A stretch of DNA of 64,000 bases from Effrenium voratum (GCA_963377175.1 CAUJNA010000846.1:579104-643103); one strand, 5' to 3'; counted from the stretch's first letter, positions 23,337 through 32,990 are shown. Numbers and translations are program-made. Notes: generated by a model from the sequence alone, not told the origin.

Positions 23337-25005
23337 CTCGGCGATGTGTCGCATGAAGAAAACCAATCAATCTCAGCTTCCCTCGAACTGGAGGTTTGCC
23401 CAAAGGCTTGATTTAGGGGCCCGATTTAACAATCAGGTTTTGAGACCCCCAAACACCTCCGGGGTGTTCAATGGAGGATCTGGGTCTTCCATGCCACTGG
23501 GTGGATTCAGGAAGCTGTGTGTTTTCTTCAATGGTGCATGAGCCCTATGTACATATAGAGAGACACTCAGATAACTTGTGTTGTGTATACATGTTGTTTT
23601 TTCGTGTATGTTCAGCTTACCTCGAACTGGTGGTTTGGGGCCCGGTTAAGGAGGAGCTTCCCATTTACCAGAACCAGGGGTTCAAATCCCCAACCAACCA
23701 ACTAAGGGAAAGCTGACAACCTAACAAGGTACCAGCCATTTACAATTACATTGGTTTCATTGCTTGTTGGTATTTACAGGGGAATCATATCATTCCAGGG
23801 TTTCTCAGGCTGTACTGGCAAACCATTGCAGTCTATATATATATATACACATACGTATACGTATATATAAATGTATGTAGTTGAACATGTAAAAATCCGC
23901 AATTACTCACTTCCTCAGTGGGTTGGCCAAAAGAAGTACCCAACCTTGTCCTTTGCCACTAAAATGGTCTTCTCAAATAGGTCAAAGTCTAGCGCCTCTG
24001 TGTGCGGGTTACTCTGGCCTGGAGTCCAAGAACTCAGGAAGCGAGCGAGCGACCTCCGCTGAACGACTGGCAAAGGGAGAACTCTCGAACGTATGTGCTC
24101 AAATCGAAGGCTTTGGCTGTCTTAAAGGAAAACCACGAGCAACAGCCACTAAAAAGCAGACACCGCCAAATGGGTTTCACGTGAAAATCCGCAGGGGAGA
24201 ATTCAAGATTTCCGTTCGCCAGGGATCAATTCCTGTCGAGCCTTCCGGTCATCTTGCTGGTGCGATAGGCAGGGCTTCAGTTGGAATGACCCTTATAAAC
24301 CATGCCTTGTGGTGTCCTTTAGGCGAATCCCCAGGTTCATTTCCACATTCCCTACTGAGCACCAACAAGGCAAACCATCATGCAACACTGCAGGTAGAAC
24401 ACTCTTTACCTAGTACATGGTGGCAACTAGAAGCATTATGGGTTCGTCTTTTTGATTCATTGATGCCTAGCAATTTTGGGGGTCGCTCGAACAGGAAAAC
24501 CTAACCTAAAGTACAAAGTGGCCTGGAAAACACCCGCATTCGCAGCTCACTTGAAAGAATAGAAAAAGAGGAGTGTCGTGTCTATTTTTGAGGTGAGGGT
24601 ACCCCTTTTTTGGTGGCTTTAAACGGAAACTAAAAGGAACACCCACATGTTGGGGGGAGTCCCCCCCAAACAAAACAGGTTGACCTTTTGAAACCTCGCC
24701 TGGATCCATCGGCGAAAAACTGGGCTAGCCCAAAGGCAAGGAGTGAAAAAAGCCAAGCCACGCCTATGAGAAGTTGCGCTCAGCCCAGCAAAGGGTGATC
24801 ACCTTCTGGTGCCACCAAAAACTGGAAACCCACAAATGGGAAACCAAAAGGTTTGATCCGGTGGATTTGGTTTGAAGTGTGGATCTGGTATCTGTCCATG
24901 TTCGCTCGGAATTGGCGTTTTCCGGCTGAAGAGAGGCGACCTCGGGCTGTCCGTTTTCTGATCTGCCAAAAGTTTCACTTGTGGTTTAAATGGGAGCAAA
25001 ACCAC

Positions 25006-25117
25006 CTAGGTCCTCCAGTGGAGAGGCTAGAATAAGGGTGCCAACTGCTTTCTGTAGTCTATTTTAGTTGGGGAACCCTCCCCCAAAAAAGGGTAAAAAG
25101 GCACTACTGGGACCTAG
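25006..25117. repeat. family-A MITE-like element with 4-bp target duplication
   Basis: CTAGGTCCTCCAG ... ACTGGGACCTAG. It is flanked on both sides by CCAC (25002-25005 and 25118-25121), so the target duplication is 4 bp. Confidence 0.75.
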
Positions 25118-25204
25118 CCACTAAACCAAGTAAAATGCCAAACACCTGCGGGGACGGCGTTTTATAAGAAAGTTTTTGGGACGTTTCCTAAACCTACCAA
25201 AAAC

Positions 25205-25302
25205 CACAAACTAGAGTCTCCATGACCTTGTAAACATGGGTTTATGACCCCATTATTCCAGGTCACGACCCCATTTTCTAAGGGTCAGAAGGAGACTCCA
25301 GG
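25205..25302. repeat. family-B MITE-like element
   Basis: AGAGTCTCCATGACC start and GGAGACTCCAGGT end around a 'CATGGGTTTATGACCCC' core. Confidence 0.55.
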
Positions 25303-25362
25303 TACTTTCCTTGGCTTTCCTCTTCCGTGCTCTTGTCAGGTTGTCAGGTTTTTCAGTCACAC

Positions 25363-25491
25363 CCATCAGCAACCGGACCGATTCGCTGGACACCGCCAGC
25401 GAAGCGTGGAACGATTTCCAAAGCCAAGGCCCCGAGCCCCAGAGAGTGACTCAGAGCTTGATCGTCTTGCACCAGGCTGAACTTGCCTCGC
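25363..25491 (-). CDS. host exon: CNBD central strands
   Basis: Minus strand, AG acceptor at 25493-25492 and GTGTGA donor at 25362-25361; 129 nt, phase 2 at both ends. It encodes RGKFSLVQDD near its start and GGVQRIGPVADG at its end, with about 20 less typical residues between. 'GKFSLVQD' and 'VQRIGP' are the beta strands that in CNBDs lie between 'YFI' and 'GDSFGELALL'. The exon joins in phase to both neighbours (27.8 kb and 23.3 kb), which is strong evidence for strand and boundaries. The plus strand is also open but shows no family. Confidence 0.58.
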
Positions 25492-27755
25492 CTAGCGCGT
25501 TGCTTTTGGTTTCTTCCACAAGGAAATGGCCTTTGCCTCTTCCACCAGGAAATGCTTTGGGGCTCGTTTCCTTTGGTTGTCCAACAAAACAAACGCCCTG
25601 GGGGTTTGGGTTGGCACCATCCAAACAAAGGGGGCGATTTGTCCGCAAGGAGCGCAGCGTTGCTTTCTTTTCCCACAAGGAAATGCGTTGGGGGTGAAAA
25701 AAACGGAATTCTAAAATGGGTTGCCCTGGTAAGTGGAAACTTGGGTACCAAAACCTGCGGTTTGCCCCTCCCCTTTTAGTTTTGAGCCACACCCAAATGC
25801 TTTGGGGGGTCAGTGTTAGCACCCATTAAAACAAAGGGGGCGAATAGAACCAACATGTTTTTACCTAAGGAGTTTCATCCTCCAAATTGGGTCTCAAAAT
25901 AGCATATGGACGCCCACGTTGGTGTTGTTTTCCTTTTAAAATCAACCCAAAGGGGTTGCCAACAAAAAATGGCACACCCCAAAAACCATGCGAGGGGTTT
26001 GTGGAGCCAGGGGGTTCCAGCGAAAGAAAGGCTCCCGGTGCCACTGTTCGCAGAGGACAGCCCGCGGCGCGGGTAGTTGGGTACTGTTGACCCCGAATGA
26101 ATCCAGTTTATGAATATGGCCGAAAAGCCCCTCCAAAAGTGATCTCCACTAAAACCAAAAACACACACCCTTTGTTTTGTTGTTTTAATATATATATATA
26201 TATATAGACTAGATATGTACATATTTATGTTTTTTAAAGCAACACAGGGAGTTATCAATCTGGGGTAAACACGACCGTAAAAACCGAACTATCTCGTGAT
26301 CATATGGGCCTGTCTTTGTCTAGGAATCGGACCCCAAAAAAGGCGCAAGGGTGTTCCTTTTGGTTTCCCTTTCAAACTACCAAACACGAGGTACCTTCAG
26401 ACAATGACACACTCATATGACAGTCATGTGTGGAATTCCCCTGTAGATTAACATGGAGAAAAAACCATCCCTTGTATAGAGGAATATCCTTTTGCGGGGA
26501 CACACTTTTCGTGTTCTATGTTCACCTGTAGGGACGTATTAGTAATACTTAAGGAGCAAATGCTGAGAGCATCACTATATAACCTGAGCTGTCCTCGGGT
26601 CTGCGCAAAGTGTGTTTACCTGTGAGTGGTTTAGCGGTACTTCACCAACGAAAAACCCACGAAGGGCCTAAGGAACCGGATGCCTGGGCTTGTCACGTGA
26701 AGTGGAAGGCAGTCCGCAACATTCGAACTTCGGCCCTAGGCGTCGACCAATGGCAGGTGTCGCCCAAACGAGGTTGCCCGAAACCGAAAAACAAATCTCA
26801 GGCTTGCCTCTTGGGGTGCTGGTCGCGAAGGGAAAGATCGACCAACAACCATGGTTCCTTCGCACGGGTTTGGTCTTGAGGAGCCCCAAAATGAGGGTTG
26901 TCCTTTTGGTTTCCCTTTAAACCAACCCTGACAAGGGAGAACATGGTTTCCCTTCAGTTTTTCAATGGAACCCCGAGAGGGTGCCCCACACCAACACACC
27001 CAAGGACTGTGTTCCTTACATTGGTTGGCTTCGTTTTGCCGCCCCCTTATATAGATACCAACCAAAAGGGGTCCTCATTTTGATAAACTCCGCCATAAAC
27101 AAACAGGCAACCACACAAACGAGCACCCAAGAAAGCAAGGGACCAAACAAGCAAACACCGCATTTGGACTATGGGTCTATGACAAAGTTGGATCGGACAC
27201 CTAGTGCATTTAGAGAAACCGAGATGAACTGGTAAAGCCAGCCGGGGTTGTCTGTTTTCCTGTTGAGAGTTCCCCTTTTTTGGCTGGCTTTCAATGGAGA
27301 CCATTTTGGGCGTCCGCATCCAAATCAGACACTCCAAAAAAAATGACCCGGTCTTTCTCTTTAGCGCAGCATGCACGATTTTTCCTCATCAAATGCCCGT
27401 CTGCCGCCGAATTCTAAGAGGCGCCAAAAGGGATGGGACGCATTGAGTAATTGGGTGGAAAATCGAGGCGACACCACTCATGGTGAGTTTCCCGCTTCAA
27501 CACATGAATAAATATGCTCACCATTGCACACACGGGTTTGTATTGTCTTGCGGCTACCCTGTTTCGCGGTTGCTTTAAATTGAATGGAAACCAAATGTTG
27601 ACCCCAAATGAATCAACCCCAGCTTAATCCTAGGGGTGTCCCTGGGTTTAGTGGGGAATCTGTCCAGCCCCCACCTCAGCAGTAATAAGCTGGGGTCGAT
27701 TCATATGAGATCAACAAAGTTCAGATCCGTCGGCATGTCAAATGTCGCTGCCGGC

Positions 27756-27806
27756 CTGATAAAGTAGACCGACTCCGCCGTCTCGCCTTGCCTGACAATG
27801 ACCTCG
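27756..27806 (-). CDS. host exon: CNBD Gly-Glu turn, first exon after the provirus
   Basis: Minus strand, 51 nt, AG acceptor (27808-27807) and a GC donor (27755-27754), phase 2 at both ends. It encodes EVIVRQGETAESVYFI, the canonical CNBD pattern 'ge-V-I-x-R-Q-G-E-x-x-x-x-x-Y-F-I'. Reading further upstream in this frame meets a stop, which supports the acceptor. The GC donor joins the 25.4 kb exon to give a continuous YFI-R-RGKFSL reading. The intron upstream of this exon is the one that contains the provirus. Confidence 0.6.
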
Positions 27807-28709
27807 CTCGCGTCAACGCGTCAATCGCGAAGCGAAGCGGCCTAGGACTCCCCAAAAAAACGGAAGAACACTTGGCTTGAGGACAGCAAGCTCTTCTGGG
27901 CTGTCCGTTTTCAGACCCCTGCCAAAAGTTGAAAACTCTTAGTGGGTTGAATAGAAACTTTCTCTAAACTCTGAAACCTTAAAAATCAGAGGGGGCCTTC
28001 CTTTTCCCAACAGGTGGAAGGCATGTTTTCTATTAGAACTCTCCCTCTGGCCAGGCAAACAATAACCAAGCAGCCCCCCTTTTCCGTGATGCCAACGCGG
28101 CCATCCTCAGTGCATTATAATTCTAAAAAGTGGATTCCCATAGCATCACAAAAACTAATCCTAATTTGCCGCAACTGTTGGAGCATGCCGGATTCCTGAG
28201 TTGGGGTTTGATGGGTTGGGGGTTGGAGATACTTCCTGGCGGTTGCTGATTCGCAAGCACAACGCGTCCCCATGTAGGTCCACATGGACAAAAACCACCG
28301 AATCTAAGAAAACCGATTCCAATACTACTCGGCGAATAATGAACCACTACTGTCGACCTCTGGTAGCCCCCCCACTTGTTATTCAGGGAGAGGGGGGCCA
28401 ATGTAAATTGGGGAAGTATTTCTTCCAGCGGGACCCCTGATTAGTACCAGGGCGGGGGTTGTTAATCAGGAGTCGACACGAGTCAATCAATCAGAAAAAT
28501 AATCCAACATGATTCGGGTGTGTCTGTTTTGAGGGTCCCCCTTTTTGGGGGTGGTTTTACGGGGAAACCAACAGGCAAGTCATCCTTTTCATGTTGTTTG
28601 TGGTGTTTTTCTTTGGATGTTGGGGGGTTTCCACGTGTTTTTCACGATTTGGAGTCCCTGGCCGGAAGCGCGAAAAAGACGAGGACCCGACGACGCCTAC
28701 GTTTCTACA

Positions 28710-28790
28710 CTAGGTCCTCCAGCACAGAGGTCAGAATAGGGGTACCCCTTTTTTTGTAGTCTATTTTAGTAGGGGAGCCCAGTTGGCCCC
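28710..28790. repeat. family-A MITE-like element, truncated
   Basis: CTAGGTCCTCCAGCACAGAGG start and the conserved core. The right end is lost. Confidence 0.55.
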
Positions 28791-29076
28791 TCCCGATGTT
28801 CGGCTTGGGTTGAGCCCTTCTGGTGTTTTTTTGTTTTTAACGGAATGTATCCAACCGGCAAAGAGCGGTAAAGCTGGTTGTCTCAAAATAGGGTCTTCGG
28901 TCTTCGGTACACAGAAAAAGCCAAATGGGCACTCCCCAATGGGTTGGTATCCTGGTTTCCCTCTACCCAAAGGTAAAACTTGGCCCAATTCTGGGGTACA
29001 CAAAACAACATAGCTGTTCCAACCTGTTCAAACTGGTTTGTTATAATATATATATATATATATGTGTTCCAGGCCG

Positions 29077-29077
29077 T

Positions 29078-29118
<41 letters not shown>
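29077..29118. repeat. poly-C tract at the left insertion boundary
   Basis: About 40 consecutive C. The matching C run on the other side of the provirus (50066-50077) shows that the element entered a C homopolymer. Confidence 0.9.
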
Positions 29119-29120
<2 letters not shown>

Positions 29121-29121
29121 C
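29117..29121. other. target-site duplication, left copy (CCAAC)
   Basis: CCAAC directly precedes the left inverted repeat and recurs directly after the right one (50063-50067). A 5-bp duplication suits integration by a retroviral-type integrase; the C-rich context makes the exact length slightly ambiguous. Confidence 0.7.
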
Positions 29122-29255
29122 ACCTACCAAAGGGCATGCCCCAGTTCAGATAAAATCCCCTCAGTCAACCACTTCAACCATATTAACCAACAGGGGCACG
29201 CCACCTCAACCAATTTTACCACCTAAATCCCAAAATCCCAAATTCCCAAAATATA
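29122..29255. repeat. left terminal inverted repeat
   Basis: Starts ACCTACCAAAGGGCATGCCC and matches the reverse complement of 49929-50062 over 134 bp with about one mismatch. Similarity continues in degraded form to about 29313, including a copy of the CATAAATCTTACAAT hairpin half found at the right end. Confidence 0.92.
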
Positions 29256-29330
29256 AATCCCAGAAATTCAAGTCATAAATCTTACAATTTAACTTTATTT
29301 TAAGGTTTATGGGTTAAAGTAATAGTCAGG

Positions 29331-29640
29331 CAATGTCCCATCAATCCAGAACTCATTCCCCATCAATCCAGAGCTCAATGCTCCCATCAAGCAAGCTCAA
29401 TGCTCCCATCAATCCAGAGCTCAATGCTCCCATCAAGCAAGCTCAATGCTCCCATCAATCCAGAGCTCAATGCTCCCATCAATCCAGAGCTCAATGCTCC
29501 CATCAAGCGAGCTCAATGCTCCCATCAAGCGAGCTCAATGCTCCCATCAAGCGAGCTCAATGCTCCCATCAATCCAGAACTCATTCCCCATCAATCCAGA
29601 ACTCAATGCTCCAATCAATCCAGAACTCGTTCCCCTTAAC
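29331..29640. repeat. 22-24 bp minisatellite just inside the left end
   Basis: About a dozen copies of CTCCCATCAATCCAGAGCTCAATG alternating with a shorter CTCCCATCAAGCGAGCTCAATG form. All three plus-strand frames are open because the unit lacks stops, so frames of up to 130 codons here are not evidence for a protein. Its base composition is nearer the host's than the rest of the provirus. Confidence 0.85.
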
Positions 29641-29674
29641 CTTGGAGAATGTTCCCAACCCAAACTCAAATTCC

Positions 29675-30289
29675 TTAACCCCTCAAACTCGTCAAAATCT
29701 CACAAATCAATTCAGCAGGTATTTTGTATAAATCTTCCTGCTTATGAATTACATAATTGTCCCCCCATTCTGCTTTAGTTTTTGATGGCAGTCGTTGCGC
29801 AGTTTCAATATGTTTATTATTCCTTATTTTTCCACAATCTCTATTACATAAATCTCTAGGTGTCCAATTCGTAATGTTATTCCAAAGTCTAGTGCGTTTT
29901 CTGTAATTAAATCCATATTTGCAATAATCAACATCTTTAAAATCAAACTCATTCATAAACTCCTGATTTTTTAATAATCCAGTTTGAGGATTTTCGATTA
30001 CAAAATATTTAGGATTAAAATATTTGATAATCTCAATAGTTTTTAAAACTATACTATTAGCATATTCAATATTCCTAATTCCCCTAGTTTTTGCTACACT
30101 ATATTCAGTGCACGGGGGACTGCTCCAAATAAAATCAAAATGGTTTCTGTCAAACTGCTTATAATCCCATTCCAAAATATCACAATTAATATCAGCATTT
30201 TTCAAGTCTAATGAGATGACATTAAAACCTAATGACTTTGCTATGGTTCCTACACTTCCAGTTCCACTAAATAATTCTAATAAATTCAT
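29675..30289 (-). CDS. DNA cytosine-5 methyltransferase (C5-MTase)
   Basis: This 204-residue protein transfers a methyl group from S-adenosylmethionine to cytosine in DNA. Visible motifs in order are LFSGTGSVG (motif I, AdoMet binding, residues 5-13), SPPCTEYS (motif IV with the catalytic Cys, about residue 59), VIENP (motif VI) and RKRTRLW (motif VIII-like). It is shorter than bacterial C5-MTases, with little room for a target-recognition domain, as in several small virus-encoded versions. It is the leftmost gene, reading toward the left inverted repeat. A TCTA tetranucleotide lies 9 nt before the start on the minus strand (30299-30302). Likely roles are self-marking of viral DNA or altering host DNA; both are inference. 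The start at 30289 is chosen because motif I begins five residues in. Confidence 0.85.
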   Translation of the reverse strand: MNLLELFSGTGSVGTIAKSLGFNVISLDLKNADINCDILEWDYKQFDRNHFDFIWSSPPCTEYSVAKTRGIRNIEYANSIVLKTIEIIKYFNPKYFVIENPQTGLLKNQEFMNEFDFKDVDYCKYGFNYRKRTRLWNNITNWTPRDLCNRDCGKIRNNKHIETAQRLPSKTKAEWGDNYVIHKQEDLYKIPAELICEILTSLRG

Positions 30290-30319
30290 ATTGTTTATTA
30301 GAATGATTTAGATAATGTT

Positions 30320-30649
30320 TTAGAAATACACATATTTATCATCTTCCTTACTAATCTTATAGTATTCTAATGTTTGTTCTTTTGGACTTTTGATTTGTCC
30401 CTTATTTAACATATCACAATATTTTTTACGCTTCGTGTCATAATCACCGCTGGGTCTGCCTATCCCTTTCTTTTCAAAGATTTTGTCAATCTTTTCCTTC
30501 TCTTCATTGTTATCTTTTGGTTCGTTTGCCTTTGCATCAAGTTTCTGGTCAATAGTTTTTATCATCTCGTACAACAGTTTAACATTTTTACTAACTGTCA
30601 TCATCTTCTTTGATAGTTCAGCAATAGTATCATTCTCAACTTCAGACAT
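30320..30649 (-). CDS. unknown small protein with coiled coil
   Basis: 109 residues, not recognised. The N-terminal half (about residues 5-55) is predicted coiled coil with heptad-like leucines and isoleucines. A lysine/glutamate-rich linker follows, and then a basic C-terminal segment with GIGRPSGDYDTKRKKYCDML. The latter resembles short basic DNA-associated tails in other viral proteins, but this is inference. It lies 30 nt upstream of the methyltransferase gene on the same strand, after a TATATATA-type AT-rich promoter region. Confidence 0.6.
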   Translation of the reverse strand: MSEVENDTIAELSKKMMTVSKNVKLLYEMIKTIDQKLDAKANEPKDNNEEKEKIDKIFEKKGIGRPSGDYDTKRKKYCDMLNKGQIKSPKEQTLEYYKISKEDDKYVYF

Positions 30650-30736
30650 TTCTATATATATTTATTTATATAATTATTTATTTAAATATTTAATTATTTA
30701 TAAAATTGATTTAATGTAAAATCTACTCTTTAAGTA

Positions 30737-31105
30737 CTAAATTTTCATCATTTGTTTAATAGTTTCCGGAGTTTCTTTATCACCATTTTCCGAGTGTGTA
30801 GCCTCATTTCCAAATTTGATAGAAATATTATGCGCATCTGTTTCTAGATTGATAGTGTCCTTGGTTTTATCAATATTCATTTTTTTATCTGTTTTACTTA
30901 TTTTAAAACCAACTGGTATACAACTGCATTTACAGTTACCCTTATTTTTTATTTCTAATTCATTCTTCGTTTGTAATATCTTCTTACACATAGGACACTC
31001 AAACTCAATAACTGATGTTTCTTTAACAATTTCTTCTTCTTTGTCTTCATCTGTTGAAGAAACTGTAGTATCTGTTTTATTCTTTTTGTTTTTCTTTTTT
31101 CCCAT
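30737..31105 (-). CDS. unknown zinc-ribbon-like protein
   Basis: 122 residues, not recognised as a named family. After a lysine-rich, acidic N-terminus there is a CPMCKKIL ... CKCSC arrangement (C-x2-C about 19 residues before C-x-C), a probable zinc-binding module. The C-terminal part is hydrophilic. The 29 bases at its start overlap the end of the upstream gene (31077-31271), suggesting a joint transcription unit. Confidence 0.6.
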   Translation of the reverse strand: MGKKKNKKNKTDTTVSSTDEDKEEEIVKETSVIEFECPMCKKILQTKNELEIKNKGNCKCSCIPVGFKISKTDKKMNIDKTKDTINLETDAHNISIKFGNEATHSENGDKETPETIKQMMKI

Positions 31106-31271
31106 TTATATTAATATTTACATTTTTATTTTTGATATATTGTATTCCTAATTTTATTAATTCTAATGTATAAAAGCATACTTTCTTACATCTGTTGTCA
31201 GTTATTATCACTTGTTCTATATTCTCTACTTCATCTATTATATCAATATAATCTGAATAACTTCTATTCAT
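31077..31271 (-). CDS. unknown small protein
   Basis: 64 residues, not recognised. An acidic N-terminus (SDYIDIIDEVENIEQV) is followed by a central beta/helix-like part and a basic tail. Accepted because it has viral codon use, is preceded by an AT-rich promoter-like stretch, lies in the same direction as its neighbours and overlaps the next gene by 29 nt. Confidence 0.45.
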   Translation of the reverse strand: MNRSYSDYIDIIDEVENIEQVIITDNRCKKVCFYTLELIKLGIQYIKNKNVNININGKKEKQKE

Positions 31272-31382
31272 ATAAATAATAAGATGAAATAATTATTTAA
31301 TCTTATTATTTCATGCATAATAGAATATTGATGGGGGGCACAGCACTTGGAGTTTTCATTGCACTGGACAACGCAAGCGAGG

Positions 31383-31489
31383 TTCAAACTAATTCAAACT
31401 AATTAGCTTCAATGCTTATTGATTGAAGAATGGAAAGCCTGTTCCATTATGTTATTCACAACCACTCATAACATAAAGATGTTCCATTC
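31383..31489. promoter_or_regulatory. inverted-repeat cluster in a divergent intergenic region, candidate origin or control region
   Basis: Between divergent genes lie a tandem TTCAAACTAA duplication (31383-31402), a CTTCAAT/ATTGAAG hairpin (31407-31428), and nested inverted repeats GAATGGAA/TTCCATTC (31428-31435, 31482-31489) around TTATGTTAT/ATAACATAA (31447-31455, 31468-31476). It is the most structured non-coding stretch of the element and is less AT-rich than other gaps. Function is inferred only from structure. Confidence 0.45.
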
Positions 31490-31547
31490 AATAATAATTA
31501 CAAGTTAATTTTTAAATATAATTTTCTATATATCTTTAATATCAATT

Positions 31548-32303
31548 ATGACAAACGTTCCAATAATAAAACCAATAAATATAACTGATTACGATTTCAA
31601 ACAATCTAAATATGAACATGTACCAAAACTACCTTTTCGCTCAATTGTTGTTGCTTCATCAACGGGTGGCAAAACAGTTTTAATTCAAAACCTTATCCTA
31701 AATGTTTATAGGGACTGCTTCGCCCGTATATTCATTTTTAGCCCGTCGGTTCATAATGACCCTACCTTCGTTGAAGTCAAGAAATATCAAAAAGATAATA
31801 TGAAGGTTGATGATGAAAAAGAAAAGTTATATTATGACACATACCAACCTGAAGAACTGGAAGAAATAATTAACACACAAAGAAAGATTATTCATTATAT
31901 GAAAGAACAGAAAATGAAGAAATTACACTCAATACTGATTATTGTTGATGACTTCGCAGATGACCCTAAATTCGTTAGATACAGTAAGTTATTACATGGA
32001 CTGGCAACGAGAGGGAGGCACGATGCCATTAGTTTTTGTTTAAGCGTTCAAAAATATCGTGTCCTAGCACCAATCATTAGGTTGAATTCTAGTTCGTTGT
32101 ATATCTTCAAGTTAAAGAATGTATCAGAGTTAATGTCATTCATTGAGGAAAACTCGGCCATCGTTGATAAAGAGCAACTGTTAAATATGTATCATAAAGC
32201 AGTAGATGATAAGCCCTACTCCTTCTTTTATGTCAATATGAATTCCAAAGATGTTAATAATATGTTTTATGTTAGATTTGAGAAAGCTTTTAAAATAAAA
32301 TAA
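31548..32303 (+). CDS. A32/FtsK-HerA-like genome-packaging ATPase
   Basis: 251 residues. The protein should hydrolyse ATP to drive DNA into capsids. Visible motifs are a P-loop-like ASSTGGKT at about residues 38-45 (Walker A), SILIIVDDFAD (Walker B, about residues 127-137), and a downstream LATRGRHDAISFCLSVQ segment resembling the sensor and arginine-finger region of viral packaging ATPases. The Walker A lacks the usual first Gly (Ala instead) but keeps GKT. Length is normal for PLV/Polinton ATPases. A TCTA box lies 19 nt upstream (31525-31528). It is followed 19 nt later by a small Zn-binding protein gene. The identification follows established PLV gene content. Confidence 0.85.
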   Translation: MTNVPIIKPINITDYDFKQSKYEHVPKLPFRSIVVASSTGGKTVLIQNLILNVYRDCFARIFIFSPSVHNDPTFVEVKKYQKDNMKVDDEKEKLYYDTYQPEELEEIINTQRKIIHYMKEQKMKKLHSILIIVDDFADDPKFVRYSKLLHGLATRGRHDAISFCLSVQKYRVLAPIIRLNSSSLYIFKLKNVSELMSFIEENSAIVDKEQLLNMYHKAVDDKPYSFFYVNMNSKDVNNMFYVRFEKAFKIK

Positions 32304-32304
32304 A
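32268..32304 (+). repeat. ATPase 3' end, parent copy of a short duplication
   Basis: The last 12 codons of the ATPase plus a few bases recur at 32638-32674 with several substitutions (see that entry). Confidence 0.65.
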
Positions 32305-32322
32305 TCTATTATATATTATAGA

Positions 32323-32625
32323 ATGTTAAAAATGTTTCAAGAAAGAATATATGAAGAACCAGTAAGGTTTTTCGGCGACGATATACCAAAACAAATTCAA
32401 GAATACCGGAAGCAAAGACTACAACAATTAGTAGAGTGTGAATGTGGTGAAACTTTTTTAATGAAGGATGCTGTTAACCATATTGAAAGTGATTGTCATA
32501 TTACTTTTAAGGAAGCAGAAAAAATGAGGAAAGAATTAGAAGAACATATTCGTATAGAAAATGATACTGATAGTGATAGTGATAATTATAGTGATGGTGG
32601 TTCAACAAGAGTGCCAGATGATTAA
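32323..32625 (+). CDS. unknown small Cys/His protein
   Basis: 100 residues, not recognised. A central VECECGETFLM ... H ... C-x-H arrangement (C-x-C, then His, Cys, His over about 20 residues, about residues 38-60) looks like a small zinc finger. The C-terminus is acidic and Asp/Ser-rich. A TCTA box lies 14 nt before the start (32305-32308). The gene is bracketed by a short duplication of the ATPase 3' end, suggesting that it is a cassette gained by recombination. Confidence 0.65.
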   Translation: MLKMFQERIYEEPVRFFGDDIPKQIQEYRKQRLQQLVECECGETFLMKDAVNHIESDCHITFKEAEKMRKELEEHIRIENDTDSDSDNYSDGGSTRVPDD

Positions 32626-32637
32626 AAAATAACTAAA

Positions 32638-32674
32638 TATGTTAGATTTGAAAAATCATTTAAAATAAAATAAA
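32638..32674 (+). pseudogene. remnant copy of the ATPase C-terminal codons
   Basis: These bases would read YVRFEKSFKIK and a stop, against YVRFEKAFKIK and a stop at the true ATPase end (32268-32303). About a dozen codons with no gene body in front indicate a duplication or recombination scar. Confidence 0.65.
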
Positions 32675-32733
32675 TATTCAAATATATTATGTTAACTATT
32701 AAAGTCATCAATGATTTTTATTTTTATCTTTGC

Positions 32734-32772
32734 AATTAATAACATTAAGCCAAAGGCTTAATGTTATTAATT
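32734..32772. terminator. perfect 18-bp hairpin between convergent genes
   Basis: AATTAATAACATTAAGCC (32734-32751), loop AAA, then its exact complement (32755-32772). It sits between the plus-strand gene ending at 32625 and the minus-strand gene whose stop codon begins at 32772, as expected for a bidirectional transcript-end signal. Confidence 0.7.
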
Positions 32773-32981
32773 CAAAATAATGAATAGCTACAAATCTGAA
32801 CCGGTAATCTATATATTAATTTGTCACTTTTTACTTTCTCCAGTTTTTCTAATCTTCCACTCATTTGCTTAATTGCTTTCAACTGTAATTTATCAATATT
32901 ATTTAAATCTAATTGTTCTACATCAATATCATTGATTTTATCAATACTTGAAGTTTCAACATTACTGTTTGAATTACCCAT
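32772..32981 (-). CDS. unknown small protein with possible N-myristoylation signal
   Basis: 69 residues, not recognised. It starts MGNSNS, which fits the myristoylation consensus (Gly2, Ser6), followed by a short acidic helix/coiled-coil region. A TCTA box lies 14 nt upstream (32996-32999). It is immediately downstream of the fibre gene on the same strand (10 nt gap). Membrane tethering is inference from the N-terminus. Confidence 0.5.
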   Translation of the reverse strand: MGNSNSNVETSSIDKINDIDVEQLDLNNIDKLQLKAIKQMSGRLEKLEKVKSDKLIYRLPVQICSYSLF

Positions 32982-32990
32982 TATATATTA

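Larger units (their letters stand above)
23740..25362. other. intron between CNBD exons; repeats
   Basis: Contains a family-C core fragment (about 23755-23815), a TA microsatellite (23836-23875), family A (25006-25117) and family B (25205-25302). No coding island is recognised. Confidence 0.45.

Noticed and set aside
29331..29640. CRISPR-like array
   Set aside because: Units are contiguous with no unique spacers; a eukaryotic-type minisatellite.
29333..29778. Three overlapping plus-strand frames of 79-132 codons at the left end of the provirus
   Set aside because: They are translations of a stop-free minisatellite in all three frames; no domain and no promoter-like context.
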